Source of the DNA: SHZL01 sp963815185 | Lineage (GTDB): Bacteria > Pseudomonadota > Gammaproteobacteria > Xanthomonadales > SZUA-36 | Length of the DNA: 64,000 nucleotides | Assembly: GCA_963815185.1 (NCBI GenBank) | Contig: CAWFGC010000010.1 | Location: 62,001-126,000 of the forward strand | Reading direction: 5' to 3' | Shown here: piece after piece, positions 8,822 through 18,158 of the stretch | Layout: each line of letters opens with the position of its first letter | Numbering within the stretch: position 1 is the first letter of the stretch | Made by a program: the position numbers and the translations under genes | The notes under the pieces: model-generated | Seen by the model: the letters and a program-made list of their open reading frames with translations, nothing else | Databases searched by the model: none | What the model was told of the DNA's origin: nothing

Positions 8822-9787
8822 GTGAAAAAAAAACCTGTGACTGCGGGCTGCCCACCGATTCCGGCCCCGCCCCATCCGCAACAACGGCGCGAGCCATTGC
8901 CCGGTGACCGGCCCAAACCCTCGGCCGAGGACCCGGCGGCCGCGCAACGCATTCAGGCAATCATCAACAGCCCGAGTTACCGCCAGGCGGATCAGGATGT
9001 TGCGTTTCTCAATCGTGATGAAACCCGCGGCGTGCGCTTGCAAATCGACTACCAGAAAGCGGAAATGTTGCTGCAACAGCACGACATCAAACATACCATT
9101 GTCGTTTTTGGCAGTACCCGGATTGCAGAGCCTGCCGCTGCGCAACTCAAAGTCGGTGCGCTGCGGGCGCAAATGGATGCAGATCCGGACAACAAAGACC
9201 TGCAACAGCGCCTGGCGATCGCAGAACGCGTGATGGCCAAGAGCCATTACTACGAAGTCGCGCGTCAGTTCGGCCGGCTGGCCGGCAAAGCCGGACAGGC
9301 CAGCGGCGACGGGCAGCTCCTGATCATGACCGGGGGCGGCCCCGGCATCATGGAAGCCGCCAATCGCGGGGCTTACGATACCGGCAGCCAGTCGGTCGGG
9401 CTGAATATCAAACTGCCCCATGAGCAGTATCCAAACCCTTACATTACGCCGGACCTGTGTTTCCGCTTCCATTACTTCGCCTTGCGCAAGCTGCACTTTC
9501 TGCTGCGTACGCGGGCACTGGTGGCATTCCCGGGTGGTTATGGCACGCTGGACGAACTGTTCGAAACCCTGACCCTGGTGCAGACCCGCACGATCAAACC
9601 GGTACCGATCGTGCTGGTGGGTGAAGACTACTGGCGGCGGGCAGTGAATGTGGACTTTCTGGTCGAAGAAGGCGTGATCGATGCAGAAGACCGTGAATTG
9701 TTCTGGTATGCCGAAACCGCAGAGGAAATATGGGAAGGTATCCAGCAGTGGCACAAAGCGAATGGCAAACCGCTGTTCGGAGATTGA
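8822..9787 (+). CDS. LOG-family protein (possible nucleotide 5'-monophosphate phosphoribohydrolase)
   Basis: I chose the GTG at 8822, which follows a GAGAGGTG ribosome-binding site; a GTG 15 bases earlier overlaps macB. The protein of about 321 residues carries both signature motifs of the lysine-decarboxylase-like LOG fold, GGGPGIMEAANRGA and PGGYGTLDELFETLTLVQT. The latter motif binds and hydrolyses nucleoside monophosphates in characterised LOG proteins. It is longer than plant-type LOG (about 200 residues) because of an N-terminal helical extension. It probably has no functional link to the exporter it follows. Confidence 0.85.
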   Translation: MKKKPVTAGCPPIPAPPHPQQRREPLPGDRPKPSAEDPAAAQRIQAIINSPSYRQADQDVAFLNRDETRGVRLQIDYQKAEMLLQQHDIKHTIVVFGSTRIAEPAAAQLKVGALRAQMDADPDNKDLQQRLAIAERVMAKSHYYEVARQFGRLAGKAGQASGDGQLLIMTGGGPGIMEAANRGAYDTGSQSVGLNIKLPHEQYPNPYITPDLCFRFHYFALRKLHFLLRTRALVAFPGGYGTLDELFETLTLVQTRTIKPVPIVLVGEDYWRRAVNVDFLVEEGVIDAEDRELFWYAETAEEIWEGIQQWHKANGKPLFGD

Positions 9788-9802
9788 CCGGAGGACTGAA
9801 TA

Positions 9803-11219
9803 ATGAGGATTTCTTTTCATGGGGCGGACCAGGGTGTCACCGGCTCTTGTCATCTGGTCGAATGTGGCGGCCAGCGCATCCTGATCGACTGTGGGATGTA
9901 CCAGGGCGGACGCGAACTGGTCGAGGAAAATGCGGAGCCATTTGGTTTCGATCCCTCAGCCATCGATTTCCTGTTGCTCACCCATGCCCACCTGGACCAT
10001 TGCGGGCGCATTCCGCTACTGGTCAAGCGTGGCTTCAAAGGCGAAGTGATCACCACCGCGGCATCGGTCGAACTGGCGCAACTGGTGATGCTGGATGCCG
10101 CCGGCCTGCAAGAAGAGGAGGCCCGCCGCCATCTGCGCAGGGCCAAACGCAAGGGTCATCATCACAACAAACACGAAAAGGACATCGAGCCTCTGTACAC
10201 CACGCTGGATGCACTGCACAGTCTCGAATTTTTTGGCCGCCGGGCCAGCTACGGTCAAGCCATGCAACTGGCGAAAGGAATTCAAGCCACGCTTCTTCGA
10301 TGCCGGGCATATCCTGGGCTCGGCCTGCGTATTGCTTGAACTGGAGGAAGCGGGAAGCCGCCACCGCTTGCTCTTTTCCGGTGATCTCGGCAACAGCGGG
10401 CGTGCGATCCTGCGTGATCCGGCCCCACCGCCGGCGGTGGATACGGTGGTGATGGAGACCACTTATGGAGACCGCCTGCACAAGCAATTGCAACCATCCA
10501 TCGATGAGCTCTACCAGGTGATCAACGAGACCGTCGGCCGCGGCGGCAATGTCATCATCCCCACGTTCGCACTGGAGCGGGCCCAGGAAGTCCTGTACTA
10601 CCTGCGTGAAGGGGTGGAAAACAAGCACATCGAACATGCCGTGAATGTATTTCTGGATTCACCGATGGCGATTTCCGCTACCGAAATATTCAGACGACAC
10701 CCGGAGTGCTTTGACGCGGAAACACTGGAGCAGTTGCACCTCAACGGTGATCCCTTTGACTTGCCTGGCTTGCATTTCACCCGCGAAACGGCTGAATCCA
10801 TGGCCATCAACCAGGTGCAAGGCGGCGCCATCATCATGGCGGGTTCGGGCATGTGCACCGGCGGACGGATTCGACACCATCTGCGGCATAACATCGGCAA
10901 CCGGCGCAACAGCATCGTGTTTGTCGGCTATGCCGCGCAGGGCACGCTGGCCCGCCGCATCATCGATGGCAACGAGCAAGTGCGTATTTTCGGTGACGAA
11001 ATCCCGGTGCAGGCAGGCATCCACACCATTAACGGCTTTTCAGCCCACGCAGATCAGCGGGAACTGCTGTCCTGGTTTGAGCAGACAGGCCAGCCGAAAA
11101 CAACTTTTCTGGTGCATGGCGAGAATGGAAGCATGCAGGCGTTCAAGAAAAAACTGGGCAATACCCGCGTGGAAATGCCGGCCTTACACCAGGAATACGA
11201 TCTGGATTCAGCCAAATAG
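9803..11219 (+). pseudogene. MBL-fold/beta-CASP metallo-hydrolase, one frameshift
   Basis: Two overlapping frames together make one full-length RNase J/CPSF73-like protein. The first frame has the zinc-binding THAHLDHCG motif and runs through MQLAKG; the second resumes at FFDAGHILGSACVLLE and continues through MAGSGMCTGGRIRHHL to the end. The switch of frame falls at about 10270-10290 and is equivalent to one inserted base. Both halves are well conserved, so a sequencing error is as likely as a real lesion. Family members are metal-dependent exo- or endoribonucleases or related hydrolases. It starts 15 bases after the LOG gene. Confidence 0.82.
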
Positions 11220-11897
11220 AATGCGGTGCAGTATGGGCTCGACATCGGCCCATACGCCAAACAGCGTGGTGATGAACTCCACAAAGCTGAAGATGATCGC
11301 CGCCAGCAGCGCCGGTACCGCGGGGACCAGGAACAGCAACGCCAGGATGATGAGCAGGCCAAACTGCTCGATCCGGCGATAAAGGTCCAGCGCTTCGCCG
11401 GACATGAAATACTGCAGCACCCGCGAGCCGTCGAGCGGAGGAATCGGGATCAGGTTGAAAACGGCGAGCAATACATTCAGGAAAATTCCGATCGCCACAA
11501 TCCGGGCCAGGCTCGAGTCCGCTCCGGCCAACCCCAAATTGGTCGCTACCGCCAGTATCATCGTCAGTACCAGCGCAATCAGCACGTTCATCGCCGGCCC
11601 GGCCGCCCCTACCAGCGCCCAGTCGCGGCGCGGATTGCGCAAGCGCGAGACCAGCACCGGAACCGGCTTCGCGCCACCGAAGATAAACCCCGAGCCCGAC
11701 AGGATCAGGAACAGGGGTAGCAGGATGGTGAAGAACAGGTCGATGTGAGGAATCGGATTCAGCGTGAGCCGGCCCTGTTCACGCGCAGTGGGATCTCCGA
11801 GGCGGTCGGCGACAAAGCCGTGCGCAGCCTCATGGCTGGTAATCGAAAGTACCGCCACCACCGCAACACCCGTTATTGTCACTGCATCCATCCACAC
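11208..11897 (-). CDS. site-2 protease family protein (peptidase M50)
   Basis: A 229-residue integral membrane metalloprotease. The zinc motif HEAAH is at residues 22-26, immediately after the first hydrophobic segment. The second metal ligand region is the conserved NLIPIPPLDGSRVLQYF. The GAAGPAMNVLIA segment between them is typical of the short M50B branch without PDZ domains. It converges with the metallo-hydrolase gene, the 3' ends overlapping by 12 bases. The substrate is unknown. Confidence 0.9.
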   Translation of the reverse strand: MWMDAVTITGVAVVAVLSITSHEAAHGFVADRLGDPTAREQGRLTLNPIPHIDLFFTILLPLFLILSGSGFIFGGAKPVPVLVSRLRNPRRDWALVGAAGPAMNVLIALVLTMILAVATNLGLAGADSSLARIVAIGIFLNVLLAVFNLIPIPPLDGSRVLQYFMSGEALDLYRRIEQFGLLIILALLFLVPAVPALLAAIIFSFVEFITTLFGVWADVEPILHRILFG

Positions 11898-12063
11898 GCT
11901 CCAGGCCCACCGGCACTATAACCGAACTGAGGCGCAGCAATCAGCCCGGCATTGCAAAAGCCCGACATTGCAAAATATTGAGAACGGCTTGAAGCCCACA
12001 CAATGTGCATTGCCTTATGGTGCGCTGGAACTTTTTGGTTTGCCGCACTGGAGGAAGGAATCG

Positions 12064-13404
12064 ATGTACATGGACACTCGCCACTCGCCACTCAATATCA
12101 TGACCAGGACGTCCGCCGAAGCGCACCAACTTGCCCGCGAAACGGTGGCGGTCGTTTTGGCCGGAGGCAAAGGAACGCGTCTCGGGGCTTTGACCCGGCA
12201 TGAATGCAAACCGGCGCTGCCCTTTGGCGTTCATTATCGCAACATCGATTTCTCACTTTCCAACTGTGTCAATTCGGGGATATACCGTATCGGTGTCGCA
12301 ACCCAGTACAAGGATGCTTCGCTCATCGAGCACCTCACCCGGGTTTGGCCTCATGCCGGCGAACCGGGTCAAGGTTTTATCGAACCGTGGCGCGCCGAGT
12401 TGCGCAGCAGAGGCGGCAGCTATCGCGGCACTGCCGATGCAGTTCTGCAAAACTGGGAGCGGATTGAAGCTCAGAATGCGCAGCTTGTACTGATCCTGGC
12501 GGGGGATCACGTTTACAAGATGGATTATCGCCCGCTGCTGATGCAGCACCTGGCCTGCCGGGCCGGCGTCACCGTGGGCTGCGTTGAGATTCCGCTCGAA
12601 TCGGCGCGCGCTTTTGGCGTGATGTCCATCGACCGCGAGGACCGCGTTACTTCCTTTACGGAAAAACCGCAACACCCGCAATGCCTGCCGGGAAAGCCGG
12701 ATCGTGCGCTGGGATCGATGGGGATTTATGTCTTCAATCGCACGCTACTGGGCAAGCTGCTGCAAGATGACGCCCTAACGCAGACCTCAAGTCACGATTT
12801 CGGCCATGACATATTGCCCCGGCTGGTCGACCAGGCGCGGGTATTCGCCTACGCGTTCACGCAGAACGCCCCGGTCGGCGCCGGCTACTGGCGCGACGTC
12901 GGCACGATCACATCCTACTGGCGCACCCATATGGAGCTTCTCGATGGCATTCCCGGCTTTCGTCTCGACGATGCCGGCTGGCCTGTGCGCTCCGGGGTGC
13001 GCTCCCCGGACGCCTCATCACCCGACGCCAACTGCCCGGGCCGGAACGGCCTGGCGGCCAATTCCCAATTGGACGGGCGCTGCGAAGCGGAACGGGCGAA
13101 CGTCCATCATTCCGTGCTGTTCCCCAACGTATCGCTTGCCAGCGGCAGTGAATTGTCGAATGCCGTAGTGCTGCCTCACGCCGAAATCGGGCGCAACTGC
13201 TCGCTCCACGACGTGGTCATTGGGGCTGGTGCCCAGGTGCCGGACGGCACCGTGATTGCGCCGATGAGACTCCACCACGGCGCCGGCGCACCAGCCCCAA
13301 GCCTTTACCCCGCCGTAGCTCCAGACCGAATGGCCGGAAACGCATCGCGCGCAGCTTCAGGCTCAACCGGAATCCAGGCGCTCGCGCACCGCGCGCCAGG
13401 CTGA
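12064..13404 (+). CDS. glgC: glucose-1-phosphate adenylyltransferase
   Basis: The protein of 446 residues contains VVLAGGKGTRLGALTRHECKP, the GlgC substrate and magnesium-binding signature, then ILAGDHVYKMDY and GAGYWRDVGTITSYW. The start at 12064 follows a GGAGGAAGG ribosome-binding site. The C-terminal left-handed beta-helix region (SGSELSNAVVLPHAEIGRNC) is present. It makes ADP-glucose for glycogen synthesis. It stands alone here without glgA or glgB. Its last 42 bases overlap the 3' end of the converging oxidase gene, and the final 40 or so residues look unusually polar for GlgC. Confidence 0.93.
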   Translation: MYMDTRHSPLNIMTRTSAEAHQLARETVAVVLAGGKGTRLGALTRHECKPALPFGVHYRNIDFSLSNCVNSGIYRIGVATQYKDASLIEHLTRVWPHAGEPGQGFIEPWRAELRSRGGSYRGTADAVLQNWERIEAQNAQLVLILAGDHVYKMDYRPLLMQHLACRAGVTVGCVEIPLESARAFGVMSIDREDRVTSFTEKPQHPQCLPGKPDRALGSMGIYVFNRTLLGKLLQDDALTQTSSHDFGHDILPRLVDQARVFAYAFTQNAPVGAGYWRDVGTITSYWRTHMELLDGIPGFRLDDAGWPVRSGVRSPDASSPDANCPGRNGLAANSQLDGRCEAERANVHHSVLFPNVSLASGSELSNAVVLPHAEIGRNCSLHDVVIGAGAQVPDGTVIAPMRLHHGAGAPAPSLYPAVAPDRMAGNASRAASGSTGIQALAHRAPG

Positions 13405-15303
13405 ATCGATCGCGCCGTTGACATAGGCAAACGCTTCTGCGTCGGAGCCGGCGATCGAGATGCGGCCAAACGGCTGGCGGGCGGTGATGTGCGGGCCGTT
13501 GTAGCGGTTGAATTCCGGCGGATCGACGAGGTCGTTGTACTCATAGGCATAGCCGTGCGGCCAGCGGTTCACCGTGATGCCAAGGATGTCGCGGGCCGGA
13601 TGGAAACCGCCCAGCGCCAGCGCGTCGGCGGCCTGCGACCGCATCGCGCGCTCATAATCCTCAAAACTCAGAGCCAGCATTTTATGCCGTCCGAGCTTGT
13701 TCTGGGCGCGGGCATCCAGGCCTTGGCCCGGCTGTGTCGGAAAATAGTTCCAGTGCAGGATCATCGGATCCGCCGGCGACTTGGCAAATTCATAGCCGCC
13801 GAGGCTGACCGGGAAATCCAGCGCTACCGAATTCATCATGCCGCCGGGAAACCCGATGCGGTCAATACCCAGCGCGGCAAAAGGCTCCCAGTTGCGCACC
13901 AGCATGTTGGCGTACAACAGCGGAATCTTCACCAGGGCCGCAAAGGCCTCGGCTTGCGCGGCAGGAAACTCGGGGCATACGTAGGGAATCATCGCGCTAT
14001 AGCCGGCGAAAATGACCTGCCGTGCATTCACATCATGGGCACTGCCATCCTTCACATAACGCACATCGACGCTGTCCGCGCCCGCAAGCCCCGCCTGGGC
14101 GGATCCGCGGTGGGCGATGCGAACGGCAGTGGCGTTCAGGCGGATTTTCACTTTTTGCTCCGGCCGGTCCAGCGCCGTGTAAGTAAATGGCGCCTTGACG
14201 ATATCCTGCATGGTATGGCCCGGTGCAATATCCGGCACCAAAGCGCGCAACAGTAAACGGGCAATACCCGCGTTGCCGTCCGGGAAATGGAAGATATAAG
14301 GCTCGTCTTCGTGCCCGTCATAGAACGGGTCATCCTGCTTCGGATCGAGGCCGAGGCCGCCGAAGCCAGGCAGCCCCAGGTACATGGCCTCACGCGCGGA
14401 AATCGCATCGCCGCCAGCCCCCCAGATGCCGTCGGGCAGCGGGTTGGTAATCCGGATCAGGTATTCGGAAAAGCCAAATTGATCTCGCAGGTAATCGTCG
14501 TAACTGAGGCTGCGCAGGTACTGGAATTTTTCCGCCGGGCTTTTACCATGCAGAAAATCAGCCTGCGCCGTCAGCAGGCCGAACATTCTCTCGCTGTCTT
14601 CCTTCCGGGTCGTGACCCGATCGGAGAAATGCTGCAGTTCTTCGGCTGTTTGTTCGCCGCGACGGCCCCAGCCGAACGGGCTGCTCTGCACCAGGCGGTC
14701 GACGCCAAAGTGCGCGCGATCCAGCCAGATACCGTTCTGCAGGTCATACTGTTGATAGAGCTCACGGTCAAAGGCCTGGTAGAAGCGCTTCAACTCGATG
14801 CCCAGAGACTTGAGCAGGCCCAGCGCCTCGGCACTGTAAGAGGAAGGCGTGTCAATCGACTGGCTGCCGCCATAGCCAATGTAGGTTTTGCCCTCGTAAC
14901 TGAACTCGTTGCGCTTGGCGTGACCGCCAAAATCATCGTGATTGTCCAGCACCAGGATGCGGGCATCAGGTTTTTCCTTGCGGTAAAACCAGGCGGCGGC
15001 CAGGCCGCTGATGCCGGCACCGACGACCACCAGGTCGAACTGCCCTTCGCCGGTATCGGTCCCACTGTCCCAGTGCCGGCCTTCGCGCGCCAGCGCATGC
15101 GCGGTTTCAAAAGAGCCCACATGCGCGCCACGCAGGCCGGTTATGGCCGGCGGGTAATAGCCTGGGACAATTTCCGGTGAGCCGGCAAATCCGGATGCCT
15201 GGGCCCAGGGCATCAGACTGGCGCCCAGTGCGACCGAAGTTCCCTGGCAAAACTGCCGCCGGCTGATGCGGCAGTGCATGCCCAATTCCTTATCCGACCG
15301 CAT
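13363..15303 (-). CDS. Tat-exported FAD-dependent amine oxidase, spermidine dehydrogenase-like
   Basis: A 646-residue flavoprotein. The N-terminus has a twin-arginine signal (SRRQFCQG followed by a hydrophobic stretch and a WAQASG cleavage region). The dinucleotide-binding motif VVVGAGISGLAAAWFYR lies near residue 90, followed by NHDDFGGHAKRNEF. The overall layout (YYPPAITGLRG start and GSDAEAFAYVNGAIDSAWRA end) resembles proteins annotated as spermidine dehydrogenase. Polyamine oxidation in the periplasm is inferred from this and from the adjoining PuuD-like gene seven bases downstream of its start. An alternative start is M9 at 15279. Confidence 0.7.
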   Translation of the reverse strand: MRSDKELGMHCRISRRQFCQGTSVALGASLMPWAQASGFAGSPEIVPGYYPPAITGLRGAHVGSFETAHALAREGRHWDSGTDTGEGQFDLVVVGAGISGLAAAWFYRKEKPDARILVLDNHDDFGGHAKRNEFSYEGKTYIGYGGSQSIDTPSSYSAEALGLLKSLGIELKRFYQAFDRELYQQYDLQNGIWLDRAHFGVDRLVQSSPFGWGRRGEQTAEELQHFSDRVTTRKEDSERMFGLLTAQADFLHGKSPAEKFQYLRSLSYDDYLRDQFGFSEYLIRITNPLPDGIWGAGGDAISAREAMYLGLPGFGGLGLDPKQDDPFYDGHEDEPYIFHFPDGNAGIARLLLRALVPDIAPGHTMQDIVKAPFTYTALDRPEQKVKIRLNATAVRIAHRGSAQAGLAGADSVDVRYVKDGSAHDVNARQVIFAGYSAMIPYVCPEFPAAQAEAFAALVKIPLLYANMLVRNWEPFAALGIDRIGFPGGMMNSVALDFPVSLGGYEFAKSPADPMILHWNYFPTQPGQGLDARAQNKLGRHKMLALSFEDYERAMRSQAADALALGGFHPARDILGITVNRWPHGYAYEYNDLVDPPEFNRYNGPHITARQPFGRISIAGSDAEAFAYVNGAIDSAWRAVRERLDSG

Positions 15304-15309
15304 CTGTGA

Positions 15310-16098
15310 TTACCTTTGCGCCGCAGAAGCTGCCTTTTGCGTCAGATCGCGCAGACGGTATTTCCGGCAGGCATCGCCAAAGGCGCGGAAAATCGCCATC
15401 GATACCGGATTGCCGGTGACTTTCCACTCCGGGTGCCACTGCAAAGCCAGCGTGAAACCGGGTGCGCCGCTGACGGAAAAGCCCTCGATGAGGCCATCGT
15501 CCGCAGTGGCTTCCACTTGCAGACCCGCGCCCAGGCGGTCGACCCCCTGCGAATGCAATGAGTTGACCTGTGCCTGGCGCTCACCGGTGATCTGTTGCAG
15601 AAGACCGCCGGCGGTGAATTCCATTGCGTGAGCGCTTGCATACTGCAGATCCAGTGGGTCGTCTGCGTTCTCCCTGTGATTGTGATAGCCCGGCACCTCG
15701 TGCACATGCTGGTGCAAGCTGCCGCCAAAGGCCACGTTCATCTCCTGAAAGCCGCGACAGACGGCAAACAGCGGCATGCCGGCGCGAATGGCGGCCGGAA
15801 TCAGCGCCAGTGCAGCCGTATCCCGCTCCGGGTCGTGCCAGGTGCCTGCCCGGCTGGGTTCACCGAGGTAATGACGCGGCTCCACGTTGGACGGGCTGCC
15901 GGTCAGAAACAGGCCATCGAGGCGATCGAGAATGTCGACCACATCGAAACCTTCGGCCAGCGAGGGCAAACCCACCGGGTAGGCATCCGCGCCATCCACC
16001 AGGGCCTGCAAATATTTTTCACCGACCATGTGGAAAACATGCGCGCCGATGTCGCGGCGGTCGGAGATAACACCAATCAATGGCCGGTTTCCGTACAT
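15310..16098 (-). CDS. gamma-glutamyl-gamma-aminobutyrate hydrolase family protein (PuuD-like, C26)
   Basis: This 262-residue class-I glutamine-amidotransferase-like hydrolase has the nucleophile elbow FAVCRGFQEMNVAFGG, with the active cysteine near residue 113. The histidine-glutamate pair is in LQWHPEWK. In the putrescine utilisation pathway PuuD releases GABA from its gamma-glutamyl form. It is the first gene of a two-gene minus-strand operon with the spermidine-dehydrogenase-like gene. That pairing, and PuuB/PuuC-like genes farther on, support a role in polyamine breakdown. Confidence 0.87.
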   Translation of the reverse strand: MYGNRPLIGVISDRRDIGAHVFHMVGEKYLQALVDGADAYPVGLPSLAEGFDVVDILDRLDGLFLTGSPSNVEPRHYLGEPSRAGTWHDPERDTAALALIPAAIRAGMPLFAVCRGFQEMNVAFGGSLHQHVHEVPGYHNHRENADDPLDLQYASAHAMEFTAGGLLQQITGERQAQVNSLHSQGVDRLGAGLQVEATADDGLIEGFSVSGAPGFTLALQWHPEWKVTGNPVSMAIFRAFGDACRKYRLRDLTQKAASAAQR

Positions 16099-16307
16099 TT
16101 CGTCAAAACTCCTTTGTGCAGGGCCGCTGCCCCTCGTTTCCTGTCACACCTTGCCGAAAGTGCGATACGAGGCGTGACAGGACACCATTATTATCGCCCA
16201 GTTCGCGGCGGCGGGCGAATGCCGTGTGTATGCATGATGTTCACGGGTCTTGCCTTTGCCGGCGGTTGTACCCGTTTCCCCTGTTGTCCAAACCCGGTAC
16301 GATGCAA

Positions 16308-16355
16308 GCCTGCCGGTAGAGTTAACAGGGAGACAAGTCGTGCCGCTCAAGACCT
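16308..16355 (+). repeat. 48-bp repeat, copy A (ribosome-binding site and start of the ThDP enzyme gene)
   Basis: This segment covers the GGGAGA ribosome-binding region, the GTG start at 16340 and the first five codons of the thiamine-diphosphate enzyme gene. It recurs at 17804-17851 with 46 of 48 bases identical and no gaps. Confidence 0.95.
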
Positions 16356-17815
16356 GTGCCGAAGCCATTGTGCAATCATTACTGACACACGGAGTGGACA
16401 CCATTTTCGGTCTGCCCGGTGCGCAGACTTATGACTTGTTCGATGCGCTCGGCAGGCACGCCGATCAGATCGAGCTCTATTGCTCCCGCCATGAACAGGG
16501 CGCTGCCTACATGGCCTACGGATATGCCAAGTCCACCGGGCGCACCGGTGTTTATTGCGTCGTGCCCGGGCCGGGCGTGCTCAATACCATGGCGGCGCTG
16601 TGCACCGCGCACAATGCGCCGGTACTGTGCATTACCGGGCAGGTGCCGAGTGCGTATATCGGTGGCGGTCATGGCATGCTGCACGAACTGCCGGACCAGC
16701 TAAACATGCTGCGCGGCGTCACCAAGTGGGCGGCGCGCATCAACCATCCCAGCGAAACGCCCTCGATCATGGCGGAGGCTTTCAAACAACTCAGCAGCGG
16801 CCGGGTGCAGCCCGTGGCGGTAGAAATCCCGGGCGATGTGCTGGCGCAAGAATCGGATATCGAGGCCAATTACCCCGATCCGCCGCGTCCCCGGATGGCA
16901 CCCGATCCGGATCGGATCTTCAGTGCCGCGGAACTCATCCGCGAAGCCGGGTCGCCGATGATCATGGTGGGCAGCGGCGCAATCGATGCAGCGCCCGAGG
17001 TGCAGGAACTGGCACGCCTGATCCAGGCTCCGGTGGTGTCCTTCCGCGGAGGGCGCGGCATCGCCAGCGACGAATCGCCTTACGGCTTCAATTGTGCCGC
17101 CGGCTACAAGCTCTATGGGGATAGCGATCTGATGATCGGCATCGGCACCCGCCTGGAGCTACCGGCCTTTCGCTGGCAGGAAGGCGTGGCGGACCAATTG
17201 CTGGTTCGCATCGATATCGATCCCACCCAGAACGTGCGCCTGCGCGGCAATGTCTCGATTGTGGCCGATGCCAAACTCGCGGTGCGCGCGCTGATCGATG
17301 AACTCTCCGTGGACTTTACGCCACCACCTTCGCGGGAGCAGGAATTCCTGGAACTGAAAGCCGCAAGCTGGCAGGAGATACAGAAAGTGCAGCCGCAAAT
17401 GGGTTTCCTCAACGTGATCCGCAAGGTTTTGCCGCGCGAGAGTTTTCTGGTCGAGGAGATTTCCCAGGTAGGTTTCGCCTCCTGGTATGGATTTCCGGTC
17501 TACGAGCCGCGCAAACTGGTGAGCTGTGGTTACCAGGGCAACCTGGGGCACGGATTCCAGACCGCGTTGGGCGTCAAGGTCGCCAACCCGGATGTGCCGG
17601 TGGTTTCGATCACCGGTGACGGGGGGTTCATGTTCGGCGTGCAGGAACTGGCAACCGCGGTGCAGTACAACATCGGCGTCATCGTACTGGTGTTCAACAA
17701 CAACGCCTTCGGCAATGTGCGCCGCGATCAAATCGAGCTCTACGACGGCCGCATCGTCGGTTCGGAACTGCGCAATCCAGATTTCGTCAAGCTGGCGGAA
17801 AGGGCCTGCCGGTAG
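16340..17815 (+). pseudogene. thiamine-diphosphate-dependent enzyme (acetolactate-synthase-like), main part
   Basis: The product of about 491 residues starts at GTG 16340 (VPLKTCAEAIVQSLLTHGVDTIFGLPGAQTYDLFDAL). The catalytic glutamate is in RHEQGAAYMAYGYA, and the diphosphate-binding motif runs from GDGGFMFGVQEL to VFNNNAFGN. It fits the acetolactate synthase/benzoylformate decarboxylase superfamily; the substrate is not clear. The frame ends early at 17815, inside an inserted 48-bp copy of the gene's own start. The missing C-terminus (about 60 residues) follows from 17836. Without the insert the family's usual length of about 550 residues would be restored. Confidence 0.85.
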
Positions 17816-17851
17816 AGTCAACAGGGAGACAAGTGGTGCCGCTCAAGACCT
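17804..17851 (+). repeat. 48-bp repeat, copy B, inside the 3' part of the ThDP enzyme gene
   Basis: A near-copy of 16308-16355, including the ribosome-binding site and the GTG start (here at 17836). It interrupts the coding sequence between LAE and FGAAAYRASS and brings in a stop codon at 17813-17815. Confidence 0.95.
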
Positions 17852-18018
17852 TTGGCGCTGCCGCTTACCGCGCCAGTTCCTGTGCGGAACTGCAAAACTG
17901 CCTGCAGCGGGCGCTGATGGATGCGGCACATGGACCGGTATTGATCGAAGTGCCCTGCGAACGCGGCAGCGAAGCATCTGCTTTCGAGTTCATGATGCCG
18001 GCGAACTATGGCAAGTGA
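17836..18018 (+). pseudogene. C-terminal fragment of the thiamine-diphosphate-dependent enzyme
   Basis: The frame reads VPLKT (from the duplicated start region) and then FGAAAYRASSCAELQNCLQRAL through VLIEVPCERGSEAS to YGK. This is the natural C-terminus of the preceding enzyme. Because the duplication carries a full copy of the original ribosome-binding site and GTG, the fragment could be translated on its own as a 60-residue polypeptide. Whether it complements the main part is unknown. Confidence 0.75.
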
Positions 18019-18110
18019 TTCTCAGTGGTGGCTCTTATGCCAGCGCTTGTTCCCCTGGTCGCGATTGCGCCATTCCCGTGATTCTCCTTACCCTGTAAAG
18101 TAGCGGGCTC

Positions 18111-18130
18111 GCCGCAGCGATTGCTGCGGC
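18111..18130. terminator. hairpin between converging genes
   Basis: GCCGCAGC, a GATT loop and GCTGCGGC form a perfect 8-bp stem between the converging ThDP-enzyme and aminotransferase genes. There is no T-run on either side, so its role as a terminator is only a guess from position. Confidence 0.4.
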
Positions 18131-18158
18131 AACTGCCACATCTACCGGTTCCTTTGTA

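Noticed and set aside
8267..9853. 528-codon minus-strand frame across macB and the LOG gene
   Set aside because: Antisense to two conserved genes, low-complexity Thr/Ser/Arg composition, no recognisable motif.
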